Shown: positions 1-11,939 of the stretch, piece by piece
Layout: every line of letters begins with the position of its first letter
Numbering within the stretch: position 1 is the stretch's first letter
NCBI GenBank assembly: GCA_913060975.1
Contig: CAJXVC010000004.1
Span: forward strand, 310,001 to 374,000
Direction of reading: 5' to 3'
From: an uncultured Gammaproteobacteria bacterium
GTDB taxonomy: Bacteria > Pseudomonadota > Gammaproteobacteria > Pseudomonadales > Pseudohongiellaceae
DNA: 64,000 nt
Translations under genes and position numbers: made by a program
Notes under the pieces: model-generated
Told to the model about the DNA's origin: nothing
The model's input: the letters and a program-made list of their open reading frames with translations, nothing else
The model's database searches: none

Positions 1-1194
<1,194 letters not shown>

Positions 1195-1234
1195 TTATTG
1201 TTTTAACTCGTCAGCCCTTAAAGACCAGATCGCC

Positions 1235-1879
1235 ATGAGCTCTCAGGATGTCGTCATAGCCCTTACTAAAGGGCGTATTCTCGAAGAAACACTGCCACTA
1301 CTCGAGCAAGCCAATATCACTCCATCGGAAGATATTAGCTCGAGCCGGAAGTTGTTGTTCGACACCAATTTGCCCAACGTCAAGTTGATGGTGATCCGTG
1401 GTTCTGATGTGCCCACCTATGTCGAGTTTGGTAGCGCAGACATGGGCGTGGCGGGCAAAGACCTGATTTTGGAGTATGGCAGTTCCGGTTTTTACGAGCC
1501 GCTGGATTTGAAGATTGCCGGTTGTCGCTTAATGACTGCAGAGCCTGTCGACGCTGGTCCGGCACCTGATCGTTTGAAGGTGGCGACCAAGTTCACCAAT
1601 ATCGCCAAGCGTTATTTTGCCGAGCAAGGCAAACAGATCGAATTGATAAAACTCAATGGTGCGCTGGAATTGGCACCGTCTCTGGGGCTTGCCGATGCGA
1701 TCGTGGATATTGTCGACACCGGCAAAACCCTGAAAGCCAACGGTCTGGTTGCCAAAGACCTGATCGCCGAAGTCACCTCACGAGTTATCGTGAACAAGGC
1801 GTCAATGAAGATCAAAAACGCTATCATCAAGGAAATCCTCGGTAAACTGCGCGAAGCTGTTGTACGTAAGCACGGGTAA
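1235..1879 (+). CDS. hisG: ATP phosphoribosyltransferase, short form
   Basis: HisG condenses ATP with PRPP in the first step of histidine synthesis. I chose the ATG at 1235 ([14 protein letters not shown]), because an earlier in-frame ATG would overlap murA and add residues with no family likeness. The 214-residue length is that of the short HisG form, which in known bacteria lacks the C-terminal regulatory domain and works with a HisZ subunit; hisZ is not in this window. The PRPP-binding segment is visible as [19 protein letters not shown]. It sits 40 bp after murA and 50 bp before hisD. Confidence 0.95.
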   Translation: MSSQDVVIALTKGRILEETLPLLEQANITPSEDISSSRKLLFDTNLPNVKLMVIRGSDVPTYVEFGSADMGVAGKDLILEYGSSGFYEPLDLKIAGCRLMTAEPVDAGPAPDRLKVATKFTNIAKRYFAEQGKQIELIKLNGALELAPSLGLADAIVDIVDTGKTLKANGLVAKDLIAEVTSRVIVNKASMKIKNAIIKEILGKLREAVVRKHG

Positions 1880-1929
1880 GTAGGCCCTGTAGCGAGTTCG
1901 CTGATTTACACCCACTGAGTGAGTCACCT

Positions 1930-3252
1930 GTGAAAGTTAATCGACTATCTGCCAAAGCACCGGATTTTGAAGCCAAGCTTGATCGCCTGCTACAGCGCGA
2001 GATGATTGTTGGCGAAGAAGTCTCGCGTACAGTCAGTGACATCATTGCTGATGTGAAAACCCGTGGCGATGCGGCGGTGATCGACTACACCAACCGCTTT
2101 GATAAATTCGCTGCCAGTTCGATGGCTGACCTGGAAATCTCCCAAGAGCAATTACATGCTTCGCTAAAGCGCTTGCCTGATTCTCAGGTTAAAGCTTTGC
2201 AGCATGCAGCAGAGCGTATTCGCCGCTATCACGATAAGCAAAAACAGGTGTCGTGGCACTATGACGAGCCCGATGGCTCTGTCTATGGGCAAAAAATCAG
2301 CCCGCTGGAAAAGGTCGGCGTTTATGCCCCGGGTGGCAAGGCGAATTACCCGTCGTCTATTCTTATGTTGGCCATTCCTGCGCAAGTCGCCGGGGTTAAA
2401 GAAATTATCGCCACAGTGCCGACGCAGTACTCGCAGGACAGCGATCTGGTGTTTGCCGCTGCGGCATTGGCAGGCGTAACACGCCTGTTCACTGTGGGTG
2501 GCGCCCAAGCAATAGCAGCGCTCGCCTTCGGCACACAAACAATCCCGCGTGTGGACAAGATTACCGGGCCAGGCAATATCTTCGTGACTGTCGCCAAAAA
2601 GCAGGTGTTTGGACAAGTCGGTATCGACATGATTGCCGGCCCATCCGAGCTGACTGTTATTTGTGATGGTCAGACAGACCCTGATTGGGTGGCGATGGAT
2701 TTGTTTTCACAGGCTGAGCACGATGAGCAAGCGCAATCGATCTTGATTAGTCCGGATATTGATTATCTCGACAAGGTGCAAGCCAGCATCGATCGCATGC
2801 TGCCCACAATGGAGCGCAAAGACATCATTACTGAGTCTTTGGCTAATCGGGGAATCTTCATTGCCGTTGATGATCTGCAACAGGCAGCGGCAGTGAGTAA
2901 CCGTATCGCTCCGGAACATCTGGAGCTGTCAGTGGCAGATCCTGAATCACTGCTCAAGTACATTGACCATGCTGGTGCCATTTTCATGGGACGACACAGC
3001 GCGGAAGCCTTGGGTGATTACTGTGCCGGCCCCAGCCACGTATTGCCAACATCGGGGTCGGCGCGCTTCTTTTCAGCCCTCGGCGTGTACGACTTTCAAA
3101 AGCGTAGCTCAATACTTAATTGCTCTCCAGTCGGGGCAAACAAGTTGGCCAGTACTGCCGCTGAATTGGCGCGCAATGAGCACTTGCAGGCCCACGCACT
3201 GTCAGCCGAATATCGATTGAATCCGGACCTTGGCCCGGAAGACGAACAGTAA
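1930..3252 (+). CDS. hisD: histidinol dehydrogenase
   Basis: HisD oxidises L-histidinol to L-histidine in two NAD-dependent steps using a zinc ion. The 440-residue length fits the family. Recognisable segments include [30 protein letters not shown] and the PEHLEL motif that carries the catalytic His. The start is GTG at 1930; no nearby ATG is in frame. In Pseudomonas hisC follows hisD, but here the next gene is a protease on the opposite strand, so the aminotransferase must be encoded elsewhere. Confidence 0.97.
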   Translation: MKVNRLSAKAPDFEAKLDRLLQREMIVGEEVSRTVSDIIADVKTRGDAAVIDYTNRFDKFAASSMADLEISQEQLHASLKRLPDSQVKALQHAAERIRRYHDKQKQVSWHYDEPDGSVYGQKISPLEKVGVYAPGGKANYPSSILMLAIPAQVAGVKEIIATVPTQYSQDSDLVFAAAALAGVTRLFTVGGAQAIAALAFGTQTIPRVDKITGPGNIFVTVAKKQVFGQVGIDMIAGPSELTVICDGQTDPDWVAMDLFSQAEHDEQAQSILISPDIDYLDKVQASIDRMLPTMERKDIITESLANRGIFIAVDDLQQAAAVSNRIAPEHLELSVADPESLLKYIDHAGAIFMGRHSAEALGDYCAGPSHVLPTSGSARFFSALGVYDFQKRSSILNCSPVGANKLASTAAELARNEHLQAHALSAEYRLNPDLGPEDEQ

Positions 3253-3321
3253 GCAGATAATCAGGAATGGCGGTAGTAATACGATTGACGGGTCAGGTAG
3301 TGGCGTTCAGCAACGGTTGAC

Positions 3322-4434
3322 TCAAAGCTCAATCACCACAGCGTGACCAAAACCCAACGTCACTGGAAAGCGCAGCGTGCGGCCATCGCGATAGACGTGG
3401 ACATTGATGGTGTCGCCGGGTTTGGTATTGCGAATCTCCATCATGATGTTCTGGCCGTCTTCAACGACGGTGTCGCCGATCTGCGTAATCACATCGCCGG
3501 TTTCAATGCCGGCGAGTTCAGCAGCACCACCTTCGTCGACGCTTTCAACGAGCATGCCCCTGATATGATCCACGCCGAAGAATAACTGGCTGGATTGTTC
3601 GTTGAGCGCCTCACCAGTGAGAACTCCCAAATACCCCGAGTTGCTGTCGACAGCATCAGCGATCATTTCATAGCTGGCGGTGATCGCGATTCCTGCTGGC
3701 GTGGCAAAACCTATGCCTTCGAAGTTGCCTGACTCTGAAAGAATAGAAGAGTTAATACCAATCAATTCGCCGTCGGCATTGATCAAAGCGCCGCCGGAGT
3801 TACCTGGATTGATGGCTGCATCGGTTTGAATAAACGTCGAGTTCTGCTCGGTACCCAGTGACAAAGCGCTGATGATTCCCTGTGACACAGATTGACCAAT
3901 ATTGCGGGGATAGCCGATAGCGAAAACAATATCGCCGACATCCAATTGATGCTCATCACCTATTTTTACAGGTGCCAGGTCTTGCATATTGATATGCAGA
4001 ACTGCCAAATCCATTTCACTATCCCAGGCAACAACGGTAGCAGGAGTATGGCGTCCATCACTAAGCGTGACTTCGGTATCGAAAAACACTGAATTCACAA
4101 CATGCAAATTGGTGAGAATATAACCGCGGGCATCGATAATAACGCCGGAGCCTAAACTGGCGCTTTCACTCAAGGCAACCTCGAGTTCATCCTCGTCAGC
4201 ACGTTCGACTGATTCAATATTAAAACTTGTGGCATGAATGCTCACCACAGAGGGCGCTGCACGCTGAATGGCATCGGCAAAGGATGTAGTTGGTGCTGGA
4301 GCTGGTGGTTTGACAGGAGCTGTCGCTGTGCCCAATCGCTCCAACTGCTGGTACTGCAACAAGACGATTGCCACCAAAATGCCGCAAACCGCAGGCCAGG
4401 CAATGAATTGAAGGATTTTGGCGAGTCGGTCCAT
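3322..4434 (-). CDS. algW: DegS/AlgW-type periplasmic serine protease with PDZ domain
   Basis: This is a membrane-anchored trypsin-like protease of the DegS/AlgW group. In characterised relatives it senses misfolded outer-membrane proteins through its PDZ domain and cuts the anti-sigma factor RseA/MucA. Residues 11-29 form one membrane segment, followed by a proline-rich linker (about 40-50), a protease domain with a His111/Asp142/Ser213 triad (Ser in NPGNSGG) and one PDZ domain (about 265-360). A single PDZ and a membrane anchor argue for DegS/AlgW rather than DegP. It converges on hisD. Whether the substrate is MucA- or RseA-like cannot be told here. Confidence 0.88.
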   Translation of the reverse strand: MDRLAKILQFIAWPAVCGILVAIVLLQYQQLERLGTATAPVKPPAPAPTTSFADAIQRAAPSVVSIHATSFNIESVERADEDELEVALSESASLGSGVIIDARGYILTNLHVVNSVFFDTEVTLSDGRHTPATVVAWDSEMDLAVLHINMQDLAPVKIGDEHQLDVGDIVFAIGYPRNIGQSVSQGIISALSLGTEQNSTFIQTDAAINPGNSGGALINADGELIGINSSILSESGNFEGIGFATPAGIAITASYEMIADAVDSNSGYLGVLTGEALNEQSSQLFFGVDHIRGMLVESVDEGGAAELAGIETGDVITQIGDTVVEDGQNIMMEIRNTKPGDTINVHVYRDGRTLRFPVTLGFGHAVVIEL

Positions 4435-4522
4435 CAGGGTGTCCAGTGACAGGAGAACTGGCGCTCTATGTTATGATTTGCGCCTGAAGTGTCCAATATA
4501 CAATCTCGCAGAGACCTTTCCA

Positions 4523-5284
4523 ATGCCAGTAAGCCTGAAAGACCTCGAAGCCGATCTCAATAAACTGCTGCAACCTCAGCAATTCAAGGATTATTGCCCC
4601 AATGGCCTGCAAGTCGAGGGTAAGTCTTCGATTAACAAGATAGTCAGTGGAGTGACTGCCAGTCAGGCGTTGGTCGACGCAGCGATCGCTGCTGATGCCG
4701 ATGCCATTTTAGTCCATCACGGTTATTTCTGGCGCGGTGAAGACGCCACCATCACCGGTATGAAAAAACGGCGACTCGAAGCTTTGTTGGCCAATGAGCT
4801 CAGTTTGCTTGCCTATCACTTGCCATTGGACGCCCATGCCGAGTTTGGCAACAATGCGCAGTTGGGCAAGTTATTGGATCTGCAGATTACAGGTACAGCA
4901 AGTCAATCTGGCGATGCATCTTTAGTGATGATTGGTGAGCCAGGCAACGCATTAAGTGCTGACGAGCTCGAGGAAATCATCAGGGCCAAGCTACAGCGAG
5001 CACCGTTAGTCGTAACTGCCGGAGACCGGCCCATTAAAACAATTGCCTGGTGTACGGGAGGTGCGCAAGGATTTATTGACAGCGCGATCGATGCCGGCGT
5101 AGATGCCTATATTACAGGTGAGGCTTCTGAACAAACTACTCACATCGCCCGCGAGCGCGGTGTACATTTCTTTGCAGCGGGCCACCATGCCACTGAGCGT
5201 TATGGCGTGCAGGCTGTAGGGGAGTATCTGGCAGGCAAATTTGCTATTGAGCACCAGTTTATCGATATCGACAATCCGGTGTAA
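4523..5284 (+). CDS. Nif3-family dinuclear metal protein (YbgI-like)
   Basis: This 253-residue protein belongs to the Nif3/YbgI/DUF34 family, which forms toroidal hexamers with a two-metal site. The biochemical role is uncertain; a GTP cyclohydrolase I type 2 name is often transferred without proof. Likely metal ligands are in VHHGYFW, LPLDAH and GHHATERYG. The start chosen is ATG 4523 ([13 protein letters not shown]); the frame stays open upstream but that part overlaps the promoter region of the divergent protease gene and is not family-like. Confidence 0.88.
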   Translation: MPVSLKDLEADLNKLLQPQQFKDYCPNGLQVEGKSSINKIVSGVTASQALVDAAIAADADAILVHHGYFWRGEDATITGMKKRRLEALLANELSLLAYHLPLDAHAEFGNNAQLGKLLDLQITGTASQSGDASLVMIGEPGNALSADELEEIIRAKLQRAPLVVTAGDRPIKTIAWCTGGAQGFIDSAIDAGVDAYITGEASEQTTHIARERGVHFFAAGHHATERYGVQAVGEYLAGKFAIEHQFIDIDNPV

Positions 5285-5321
5285 CGCCGCTTGTAGGGTG
5301 CAATAGGCAGAGCTGAACCTG

Positions 5322-5355
5322 GTAGCCGGTTTCGCAGCAAATCGAAACCGGCTAC
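5322..5355. terminator. convergent stem-loop between the nif3-like gene and cysNC
   Basis: A perfect 13-bp inverted repeat (GTAGCCGGTTTCG at 5322-5334 and its complement at 5343-5355) closes an 8-base loop. It lies between the stops of two convergent genes and so could act on both. There is no clear T-run on either side, so its strength as an intrinsic terminator is uncertain. Confidence 0.6.
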
Positions 5356-5369
5356 GTAACGATTCTGAC

Positions 5370-7271
5370 CTAGATGATTTCTTGCTCTTTCATGAGCTTG
5401 ACGACTTCCTTCAGGCAATCATCGATACTCAAGGCTGCGGTATCCAATTCCAAATGCGCCACTTCAGGTGGCTCGTATGGGAAAGACAGGCCAGGGATAT
5501 CCTGTGAGTCTGAACCTTCTGCAGAGGCATAGAGGCCACTTGGGTCGCGCTGGATACAGGCATCCATGGGCGGATTCAGGAATACGATGTAGCAGTTGTC
5601 CTTGCCAATCACGCTGAGTGCATGCTCGCGTGAGTCCGGGTTGGGGGCCACAAATGATGCGCAGCAGATCAGTCCGGAATCGTTCAGGAAACGCGCAATA
5701 TGCGCGCTGCGACGCAGATTTTCGGCGCGCCCTTCAGCATCATGAGACAGGTCTTTGCTAATGCCCAGACGCATTGTCTTGCCGTCCAGTACAGTGCTTA
5801 CCCGTCCCATATCAAACAGCAGGCGCTCCAGCCCATAGGCCAGCGTCGATTTACCAGAGCCAGAGACACCGATGAACATGATCGTGGCAGGTTTCTGACC
5901 ATAGCGGGCGGCGCGCTCTTCTTTACTGACATGAATATTATGGCGTGCCGTGACGGCCTTCTTGTCAGCTGCTTCGCAACTGATCATGCCGGCACCGACT
6001 GTCACGTTACTCAAGCGATCAATGACGATGAAGTTTCCTGTTGCGCGATTGTCCTGGTAGCTGTCAAAGCAGACTTTCTGATCCACATTGATTTCTACTT
6101 CGCCGATTTCATTCAGCGCCAAATCAGGAGACGGGCTCTTTTCCAGGGTGTTGACATCAATCTGGTGACGAATGGATTTGAATCTTCCAGTCACAACTTT
6201 GCTGCCAAGCTTGAATTCATAGAGCTTGCCAGGCAGCAGGGGAGCGTCAGCCATCCAGACAATGGTGGCATCGAATTGATCGTCTGAACTGGGCAGGTTG
6301 TCGACGTGAGCGATAACATCGCCGCGACTAATGTCGATCTCGTCTTCCAGTGTTAGCGTGACCGCCATCTCGGCATGGGCCAGTTCCAGTTCTTCGTCAT
6401 AGGTCACAATGGACTTGATGCGGCTGGTGCGCCCAGACGGCAAGACTTTGATCTCATCACCTTTGCGCACCACGCCCGAAGCGACAGTTCCGCAAAAGCC
6501 ACGGAAATTCAGATTGGGTCGGTTAACGTATTGCACCGGGAGACGAAAATCATCGTAGTTCCGGTCGCCAGCAATCTCGACTTCCTCGAGGATTTGCATC
6601 AGCGAATGGCCTTCATACCACGGCATGTGCTCGCTTAGGTTAACGACGTTGTCGCCATTGAGCGCAGACATGGGAATGAAATGAAAATCAGCATCGGGCA
6701 GCTTGCTGGTGAAAGCCAGATAGTCTTTCTTGATGTCTTCGAAAACAGATTCTTTATAGTCCACCAGATCCATTTTATTGACTGCTACGATGATGTGTTT
6801 GATGCCCAGTAACGAGGCAATAAAACTGTGCCGGCGAGTTTGTACTTGTACGCCGTGACGGGCATCGATCAATATAATGGCCAGATCACAAGTAGACGCG
6901 CCAGTAGCCATATTGCGGGTGTACTGCTCATGACCGGGCGTGTCGGCAATAATGAACTTGCGCTTGGCAGTGGAAAAATAGCGATAGGCGACATCGATAG
7001 TGATGCCTTGTTCACGTTCCGCCTGCAGCCCGTCGACTAACAGTGCCAGATCTATCTTGCCGCCAGTAGTGCCGGATTTGACACTGTCAGCTTCGATAGC
7101 CGCTAGTTGATCTTCGTAAATCATCTTTGAATCGTGCAGCAAGCGGCCAATGAGCGTACTCTTGCCATCATCGACGCTACCACATGTCAGTAGGCGCAAT
7201 AATTCCTTGCGCTCATGTTGCGACAGGTAGGCTTGAATGTCGGTGCTGATCAGGTCTGACTGGTGTGACAT
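5370..7271 (-). CDS. cysNC: bifunctional sulfate adenylyltransferase large subunit / APS kinase
   Basis: The N-terminal half (about residues 20-440) is the CysN GTPase that drives ATP sulfurylase: P-loop [17 protein letters not shown] and NKMD are all present. The C-terminal part (from about 455) is the CysC APS kinase with its own P-loop GVSGSGKST. The fusion is the arrangement known from Pseudomonas, whereas E. coli has separate genes. The start lies 9 bp after the cysD stop, so the two are co-transcribed. In the kinase domain the usual DGDxxR reads DGKTMR and the following DLGF reads DLSH, departures from the E. coli CysC pattern. Confidence 0.96.
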   Translation of the reverse strand: MSHQSDLISTDIQAYLSQHERKELLRLLTCGSVDDGKSTLIGRLLHDSKMIYEDQLAAIEADSVKSGTTGGKIDLALLVDGLQAEREQGITIDVAYRYFSTAKRKFIIADTPGHEQYTRNMATGASTCDLAIILIDARHGVQVQTRRHSFIASLLGIKHIIVAVNKMDLVDYKESVFEDIKKDYLAFTSKLPDADFHFIPMSALNGDNVVNLSEHMPWYEGHSLMQILEEVEIAGDRNYDDFRLPVQYVNRPNLNFRGFCGTVASGVVRKGDEIKVLPSGRTSRIKSIVTYDEELELAHAEMAVTLTLEDEIDISRGDVIAHVDNLPSSDDQFDATIVWMADAPLLPGKLYEFKLGSKVVTGRFKSIRHQIDVNTLEKSPSPDLALNEIGEVEINVDQKVCFDSYQDNRATGNFIVIDRLSNVTVGAGMISCEAADKKAVTARHNIHVSKEERAARYGQKPATIMFIGVSGSGKSTLAYGLERLLFDMGRVSTVLDGKTMRLGISKDLSHDAEGRAENLRRSAHIARFLNDSGLICCASFVAPNPDSREHALSVIGKDNCYIVFLNPPMDACIQRDPSGLYASAEGSDSQDIPGLSFPYEPPEVAHLELDTAALSIDDCLKEVVKLMKEQEII

Positions 7272-7280
7272 GGGCTGTTC

Positions 7281-8189
7281 CTAAAAATATCCTTTGCGCT
7301 TTTTATCTTCCATGGAGCCGGCTTTGTCGCTGTCGATCAATCGGCCTTGTCGTTCAGAGCTGGTCGTCAGCAACATTTCCTGAATGATCTCCGGCAGAGT
7401 CGTCGCAGTGGAATCCACCGCGCCTGTCAGTGGATAGCAGCCGAGCGTACGGAAGCGAACCGTTTTGGTTTCAACTTTCTGGTCTTCTTTCAGCGGCATG
7501 CGATCGTCATCGACCATGATATCGACGCCGTCCATGTGGACGATTGGTCGCGGCTTGGCGAAATACAATGGCACGATATCGATATTGTTCAGATAAATGT
7601 ATTGCCAAATATCTAGCTCCGTCCAGTTGGACAAAGGAAAGACGCGAATACTTTCGCCTTTGTTTACTTTGCTGTTGTAGATATTCCACAACTCGGGGCG
7701 CTGATTCTTCGGATCCCAGACATGGTTCTTGTCGCGGAATGAAAACACGCGCTCTTTGGCGCGTGATTTTTCTTCGTCTCTGCGGGCGCCACCAAAGGCC
7801 GCATCGAACTGATATTTGTTCAACGCCTGTTTGAGCGACTGGGTCTTCATGATGTCAGTATGCTTTTCACTGCCATGGGTAAACGGGCCGACACCAGCAT
7901 CCACGCCTTCCTGATTAATGTGCACAATCATGTCGAGACCGAGCTCTTTGACCTGACGGTCACGAAACTCAATCATTTCCTTGAATTTCCAGGTGGTGTC
8001 GACGTGCATCAGTGGGAAGGGCGGTTTGCCCGGGTAAAATGCTTTAAGCGCCAGATGTAACATGACCGACGAGTCTTTACCGATTGAATAAAGCATGACC
8101 GGTTTCTCGAATTCGGCAGCCACTTCGCGAATGATATGAATGCTCTCCGCTTCCAGCTGTTTTAGATGGGTAAGGCTAAATTCCGCCAT
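7281..8189 (-). CDS. cysD: sulfate adenylyltransferase small subunit
   Basis: CysD makes adenylyl sulfate (APS) from ATP and sulfate together with the GTPase CysN. It belongs to the PAPS-reductase-like PP-loop fold; the ATP-binding motif is [13 protein letters not shown] near residue 35, and [16 protein letters not shown] and the C-terminal [18 protein letters not shown] are typical of CysD. The 302-residue length is normal. It is the first gene of the leftward cysD-cysNC pair, with the zapG-like gene upstream on the same strand. Confidence 0.97.
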   Translation of the reverse strand: MAEFSLTHLKQLEAESIHIIREVAAEFEKPVMLYSIGKDSSVMLHLALKAFYPGKPPFPLMHVDTTWKFKEMIEFRDRQVKELGLDMIVHINQEGVDAGVGPFTHGSEKHTDIMKTQSLKQALNKYQFDAAFGGARRDEEKSRAKERVFSFRDKNHVWDPKNQRPELWNIYNSKVNKGESIRVFPLSNWTELDIWQYIYLNNIDIVPLYFAKPRPIVHMDGVDIMVDDDRMPLKEDQKVETKTVRFRTLGCYPLTGAVDSTATTLPEIIQEMLLTTSSERQGRLIDSDKAGSMEDKKRKGYF

Positions 8190-8259
8190 AATCTCTCAGG
8201 GCTCTGATTGGTTTGTTCTGAACTGTTCGGATGCCGACTCTGAATGAGTCAGACCGGGT

Positions 8260-8727
8260 TTAGCTGGCAGGCTTTTCCTGATCGTCGTCCTCATCCGTGG
8301 GCTTGGTCTTTTCAATGCCGAAATCCTCAGACAAGGCCCCTTTTTGGTCGGGGCTTTGCTTGGCGGCATAGTCTCTTGGTGGGACCAGCTCATTGTTGTC
8401 GTCGGAAGAAGTCGGGCTTTCGAAGACCGCATCCGATTCGGCGGGCAGTAACTTACTGGCAACTTCGGAGGAACACAAGTCCTGGGCGCCGGAGGCGAGG
8501 TGCTGATATACCTCTCTATAGCTTTCTGTCATATGGTGGACGAGCTCAGCGGTCATGCCAAAATGGTCACTGACACTGTCCTTGTACTCACGATGATTAT
8601 CCTTGATCTGGCGAATCTGATTCTCCAATTCCCGGACACGGGAAGGACTGGCATTCATTCGACTGGCAACAACTACACCGATAACAACACCAATTGCCAC
8701 ACAACCTACGGCCACTAACCAAATCAT
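8260..8727 (-). CDS. zapG: ZapG/YhcB-family inner membrane protein (DUF1043)
   Basis: This is a 155-residue protein with one N-terminal membrane helix (residues 2-22), a coiled-coil segment (about 30-50) and an acidic, low-complexity tail. Similarity to E. coli YhcB is seen in the helix region, the Y-[KR]-[DE]-x-[VL]-x-x-HF segment, and PRDYA near residue 116. YhcB/ZapG links cell division and envelope synthesis. It is next to, and divergent from, zapE, as is typical in gammaproteobacteria. Confidence 0.85.
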   Translation of the reverse strand: MIWLVAVGCVAIGVVIGVVVASRMNASPSRVRELENQIRQIKDNHREYKDSVSDHFGMTAELVHHMTESYREVYQHLASGAQDLCSSEVASKLLPAESDAVFESPTSSDDNNELVPPRDYAAKQSPDQKGALSEDFGIEKTKPTDEDDDQEKPAS

Positions 8728-8928
8728 GAACGAGAGTACCCCTCAGAAAGAAAATAAATTGAAGTTCACTTTTGAGCGCAAAGTATACCTTAAAACGGGC
8801 GTGACACCGTAATTTAGTGTCAGCATTCCATAGACCGGGCACGTGGCTGGCATGCCTGCCGAATCCCCCCTAGAATGCAGCAGCACAGTTACCCGTGGAT
8901 ATTACAGTTGTCTGCCCAAAACTTTTAT

Positions 8929-10041
8929 ATGACCCCTCTTGAACGTTACCAACAAGATGTTGCTGATAGCCGAATCAGTGTGGATGCTGAGCAGCGCGCG
9001 GTGATCGTGCAGTTTGACGCGCTCTGCGTGGCGCTGGCTGAACGCTCGCGCAATAGCGGCCGCGGCCTGAGTCGCTTCCTGCCGGCTTTTATTGGCGGTA
9101 ACAAAAAGGCCAATGACAGTGTGCTGGGCATTTATCTGTGGGGCGGCGTAGGGCGCGGCAAAACCTATATGATGGACTTGTTTTATGAGTCGGTGAGCTC
9201 GCCACGTAAGTTGCGCACGCACTTTCACCGCTTCATGCATGAAGTCCATGGCCAGTTGAATGCGCGGCAAGGCGAGAAAAACCCTCTGCTGGGAGTGGCC
9301 GAAGACATAGCCCAACGTGCTGACCTGTTGTGTTTTGACGAGTTCTTCGTCCTTGATATAGGCGATGCCATGATACTGGCCGGTTTGTTGGAGGCGCTCT
9401 TTGCGCAGGGCGTGACGCTGGTGGCGACGTCGAATATCTATCCGGATGGTCTTTATGAAAATGGCTTGCAGCGTGAGCGTTTCCTGCCCGCCATAGCCCT
9501 GTTGAAAAAGCACACGCAGGTAATCGAGATTGGCATGGGGGTGGACTATCGCTTGCGCAGTCTGTCGCAAGCAACACTTTATCTGGCCCCGATTAGCGCA
9601 GAAACCGAGGATCAGTTGCGAGCAGATTTTGAGCGTTTGGCGCCTGACAATCTTGATCGTGTAGAGAACAGCCCCATTGATATTCTGGGGCGTCAGATCG
9701 ATTGTCGTTGCCGTTCCGGGGATGTTGCCTGGTTCACGTTTGCGGCCCTCTGCGCAGGTCCGCGCAGCGCTGCCGACTACGTGGAATTGGCGCGAGAGTT
9801 CCATGCGCTGATTATCAGCGCAGTACCAGCGCTCGATGACAAGCAAAGCGAGCAAGTGAGGCGCTTCGTCAATCTTGTTGATGAGTTGTATGACCGGCGT
9901 GTGAAGCTGATTATCGCCGCTGCGGTGCCTTTGCCAGAGCTCTACACCGGGAGTGCACTGGCGTTCGAGTTCGAGAGAACGCAATCACGCCTCATCGAGA
10001 TGCAATCCCACGAGTATCTCGGGAGCGAGCATCGCGGTTAA
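8929..10041 (+). CDS. zapE: cell division ATPase ZapE (AFG1 family)
   Basis: ZapE is an AAA-type ATPase that associates with the Z-ring in E. coli. The Walker A motif is GGVGRGKTYMMD and the Walker B region is LLCFDEFFVLDIGDAM. ATG 8929 (MTPLERYQQDV) gives 370 residues, close to the 375 of E. coli; an earlier in-frame ATG at 8875 adds 18 residues without family support. Neither start has a strong Shine-Dalgarno sequence. Confidence 0.93.
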   Translation: MTPLERYQQDVADSRISVDAEQRAVIVQFDALCVALAERSRNSGRGLSRFLPAFIGGNKKANDSVLGIYLWGGVGRGKTYMMDLFYESVSSPRKLRTHFHRFMHEVHGQLNARQGEKNPLLGVAEDIAQRADLLCFDEFFVLDIGDAMILAGLLEALFAQGVTLVATSNIYPDGLYENGLQRERFLPAIALLKKHTQVIEIGMGVDYRLRSLSQATLYLAPISAETEDQLRADFERLAPDNLDRVENSPIDILGRQIDCRCRSGDVAWFTFAALCAGPRSAADYVELAREFHALIISAVPALDDKQSEQVRRFVNLVDELYDRRVKLIIAAAVPLPELYTGSALAFEFERTQSRLIEMQSHEYLGSEHRG

Positions 10042-10224
10042 TTTAGCACGGAAACCGCGCCAGAAGGGCAGTTAACCTGTTACACTACGCGCCCATTCGC
10101 AAGTAACAGGAGTAAGGTGGAGAAGTCGGCAAAAACTGCCTCTTCAGGCAGAAAAATGGCTTGAATAATACCCCTTGCTTCGGTAGTATTCGCGCTCCTT
10201 GAACTTTAGCCCCTTACACGCGCT
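10042..10224 (+). promoter_or_regulatory. leader region of rplM-rpsI with several inverted repeats
   Basis: The spacer before rplM contains an 8-bp inverted repeat CCTGTTAC/GTAACAGG (10076-10083 and 10103-10110) and a compact hairpin CTGCCT-cttc-AGGCAG at about 10138-10153. In E. coli, L13 represses its own operon by binding its mRNA leader, so an autogenous control element is plausible here, but I cannot match the fold to a known leader family by eye. Promoter hexamers are not obvious. Confidence 0.35.
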
Positions 10225-10653
10225 ATGAAAACGTACAGTGCCAAAACAAACGAAGTCGATCAGAACTGGATGCTAGTTGATGCAGAAGGTCTGACGCTGG
10301 GTCGCATGGCGACCGAAATCGCGTCTCGATTGCGCGGCAAACACAAAGCCGAATTTACTCCGCATATCGACACTGGCGACTTTATTGTCGTCATCAACGC
10401 AGAAAAAGTAAAAGTGACTGGTAAAAAAGCTACAGACAAGCTTTACCACGCACACTCCGGATTCCCTGGTGGTTTGAAGACCATGTCTTTCAATAACATG
10501 ATTGAAAAATCGCCGGAAAAGGTCATCAAGTTGGCCGTTAAGGGCATGTTGCCACGCACGCCGCTAGGCCGGGCCATGTTCAAGAAACTCAAAGTCTATG
10601 CCGGTACTGAGCACCCTCATGGCGCCCAGCAACCGCAAACATTGCAACTGTAA
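10225..10653 (+). CDS. rplM: 50S ribosomal protein L13
   Basis: At 142 residues this is the expected length for bacterial L13, and it begins [15 protein letters not shown], which is typical. [29 protein letters not shown] and the C-terminal [14 protein letters not shown] are conserved family segments. It lies 18 bp before rpsI in the widespread rplM-rpsI operon. Confidence 0.99.
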   Translation: MKTYSAKTNEVDQNWMLVDAEGLTLGRMATEIASRLRGKHKAEFTPHIDTGDFIVVINAEKVKVTGKKATDKLYHAHSGFPGGLKTMSFNNMIEKSPEKVIKLAVKGMLPRTPLGRAMFKKLKVYAGTEHPHGAQQPQTLQL

Positions 10654-10671
10654 CGAGGTTTACTCGGTCTC

Positions 10672-11064
10672 ATGGCAACAACTCAATATTACGGAACCGG
10701 TCGTCGCAAGACGTCTACTGCCCGCGTCTACCTGACTAGCGGCAACGGTGAAATCATCGTCAACAAGCGTCCTCTGGATGGCTATTTTGGCCGTGAAGTA
10801 GCACGCATGATTGTTCGTCAGCCACTGGAGCTGACGGAGATGACTGAAAAATTTGATATTAAAGTCACTGTACGCGGTGGTGGTAGCTTCGGTCAGGCCG
10901 GTGCGATTCGCCATGGTATTACTCGTGCGTTGATGGATTACGACGAAGAGCTGCGCCCAACACTGCGCAAAGCAGGTTTCGTCACACGCGATGCGCGTGA
11001 AGTCGAGCGGAAGAAAGTGGGTCTACGCAAAGCGCGTAAGAAGCCACAGTTCTCCAAGCGTTAA
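10672..11064 (+). CDS. rpsI: 30S ribosomal protein S9
   Basis: S9 is 130 residues long and opens [20 protein letters not shown]. It ends in the basic tail KKPQFSKR that reaches the ribosomal P site in known structures. It is the second gene of the rplM-rpsI operon and is followed directly by a strong terminator. Confidence 0.99.
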   Translation: MATTQYYGTGRRKTSTARVYLTSGNGEIIVNKRPLDGYFGREVARMIVRQPLELTEMTEKFDIKVTVRGGGSFGQAGAIRHGITRALMDYDEELRPTLRKAGFVTRDAREVERKKVGLRKARKKPQFSKR

Positions 11065-11086
11065 TTCGGCTTGCCCAGATCGACCA

Positions 11087-11121
11087 AACGCCAACTTTCG
11101 ACAGAAGGTTGGCGTTTTTTT
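11087..11121 (+). terminator. rho-independent terminator after rpsI
   Basis: A stem AACGCCAAC pairs with GTTGGCGTT around a short A/C-rich loop and runs into seven T residues (11115-11121). Position and shape are those of an intrinsic terminator ending the rplM-rpsI transcript. Confidence 0.93.
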
Positions 11122-11336
11122 GTGCGTACTAAATTGGCAATTTATTCTTAATAATCAACAAGATAAGCTAAACATAGTGGCTCGTCGGGCTTGCCAAAAC
11201 GGGCAAAATTGACTATTATCCACGCGGTTTACACGCCTGACATGGGTGTGTCGCGCAAACCCCTGAATAAAACGCTATTCCGCATCCTGGCGGAATCTCA
11301 AAAAAGAATTTGCTTGTTCTCGAGGAGAAATAAACG

Positions 11337-11939
11337 GTGACTGACGACAGTACCAATGCTGGCCGCCGACGGTTCTTGGTGGGCTCAACATCAGTAGTAG
11401 GCGCCGCTGGCGTAGTGGGGGCAGCCGTCCCTTTCGTAGGATCCTGGTCCCCTAGCGCGAAAGCGCGTGCTGCCGGTGCGCCGGTGCGGGTGGATATCAG
11501 CCGACTGCAACCGGGCGAAATGCTAGGCCCGATTCCAGCATGGCGTGGCCGGCCGATCTTTATCATTCGCCGTGGCGATGAAGCCATGTCAGTGCTGAAT
11601 GAGAATTTGGATCGTCTGTCCGACCCGAACTCGGAAGATCCCGAACAGCCTGAATACGCAGCCAATGAAACCCGGTCAATACGTCCGGAGATTCTGGTGC
11701 TGGTTGGTCTTTGCCCGCACTTGTTCTGCTCACCAACACCACACATTGCTGTCGTGCCTGAGCCTTTCGATGCCAATTGGCAGGGTGGATTCTTCTGCCC
11801 GTGTCACGGTTCCCGTTTTGACCTGGCTGGCCGTGTTTATGCCGGTTCGCCTTCTTCACGCAACATGCAGGTGCCTCCTCATATGTATGAGGGCGATAAC
11901 GTCCTGGTAGTTGGAGTAGATGAGGAGTCAGCGGCATGA
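11337..11939 (+). CDS. petA: ubiquinol-cytochrome c reductase Rieske iron-sulfur subunit
   Basis: This Rieske subunit carries electrons from ubiquinol to cytochrome c1 in the bc1 complex. A twin-arginine-like motif (R10-R11-R12-F13) precedes the single anchor helix (about 14-34). The 2Fe-2S ligands are C126/H128 in CPHLFC and C154/H157 in CPCHGS, with C131 and C156 placed for the usual disulfide. The start is GTG 11337 behind GAGGAG. The stop overlaps the next gene as ATGA, which implies translational coupling with the cytochrome subunit. Confidence 0.97.
   Translation: MTDDSTNAGRRRFLVGSTSVVGAAGVVGAAVPFVGSWSPSAKARAAGAPVRVDISRLQPGEMLGPIPAWRGRPIFIIRRGDEAMSVLNENLDRLSDPNSEDPEQPEYAANETRSIRPEILVLVGLCPHLFCSPTPHIAVVPEPFDANWQGGFFCPCHGSRFDLAGRVYAGSPSSRNMQVPPHMYEGDNVLVVGVDEESAA

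Noticed and set aside
8902..9984. 360-codon frame antisense to zapE
   Set aside because: It is the mirror of a well-supported AAA ATPase gene, has an unlikely His/Gln/Arg-rich composition and no domain.
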